Origin: Cyrtodaria siliqua
Taxonomy: Eukaryota > Mollusca > Bivalvia > Adapedonta > Hiatellidae
Assembly: GCA_037043455.1 (NCBI GenBank)
Contig: JAWPHD010001347.1
Span: 124,001-188,000 of the forward strand
DNA: 64,000 nucleotides
Reading direction: 5' to 3'
Positions 63,941 through 64,000 of this stretch are shown here, one piece after another. Both the position numbers and the translations under genes were made by a program. The notes beneath the pieces were generated by a model. That model did not search any database and was not told where the DNA came from. It was given only the letters and a program-made list of their open reading frames with translations. The first letter of the stretch is position 1; each line of letters begins with the position of its first letter.

Positions 63941-64000
63941 ACACAAACAAGAGAGAAAAGTGGCAGACTCGGTTTTATTGAGTCTTGTAATTTTCATTTC

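Overview
This is eukaryotic DNA: split coding exons with GT-AG introns, many tRNA-derived SINEs, miniature inverted-repeat elements and CCGT-rich tandem-core repeats. The repeat types and the predicted protein best fit a bivalve mollusc, probably a heterodont. That assignment is inference, because no species-diagnostic gene is present.

I find one protein-coding gene, and it occupies most of the window on the + strand. It is a Roquin (RC3H1/RC3H2) orthologue with 18 coding exons between 10681 and 63095. The exons join in frame at every junction and predict about 1,645 residues. Exon 1 carries the RING finger, exons 2-6 the ROQ/HEPN RNA-binding core, and exon 6 the CCCH zinc finger. Exons 8, 9 and 14 encode long low-complexity segments (Pro/Met/Thr repeats, Gln-rich, Ser/Tyr-rich). 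Exon 15 carries a conserved ISKFGPISR motif, and exons 11, 17 and 18 encode helical, Gln/Glu/Lys-rich segments. A splice acceptor at 10626 just upstream of the ATG implies at least one unmapped 5' non-coding exon. The 3' UTR starts at 63096, with candidate AATAAA signals at 63143 and 63918.

Positions 1-10,600 are repeat-rich upstream DNA: direct-repeat arrays, foldback elements, a dead Tc1/mariner transposase, a reverse-transcriptase fragment, a nested inverted-repeat transposon and a SINE. A 12-bp NRF-1-type palindrome (6391) and a GTCACGTGAC E-box (6779) are the only promoter-like sites I noticed.

The introns hold most of the unusual structure. At least six element families, here called E1 to E6, share one design: a short terminal palindrome, a CCGT-type microsatellite near the head, a tandem core, and a hairpin followed by CTTG or CTAG then T at the tail. 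This resembles Helitron/Helentron-type rolling-circle elements and the bivalve 'pearl' elements. They are heavily nested. All five E1 arrays run in the gene's direction and end 11 to 325 bp before an exon; one tail abuts the exon 13 splice acceptor.

Intron 10 begins with a roughly 5-kb minisatellite whose unit starts at the exon 10 splice donor, so the array repeats the consensus GTAAGT donor on the order of 200 times in sense orientation. It is followed by 96-bp and 42-bp satellites. Other minisatellites lie in introns 13 and 17 and across the stop codon.
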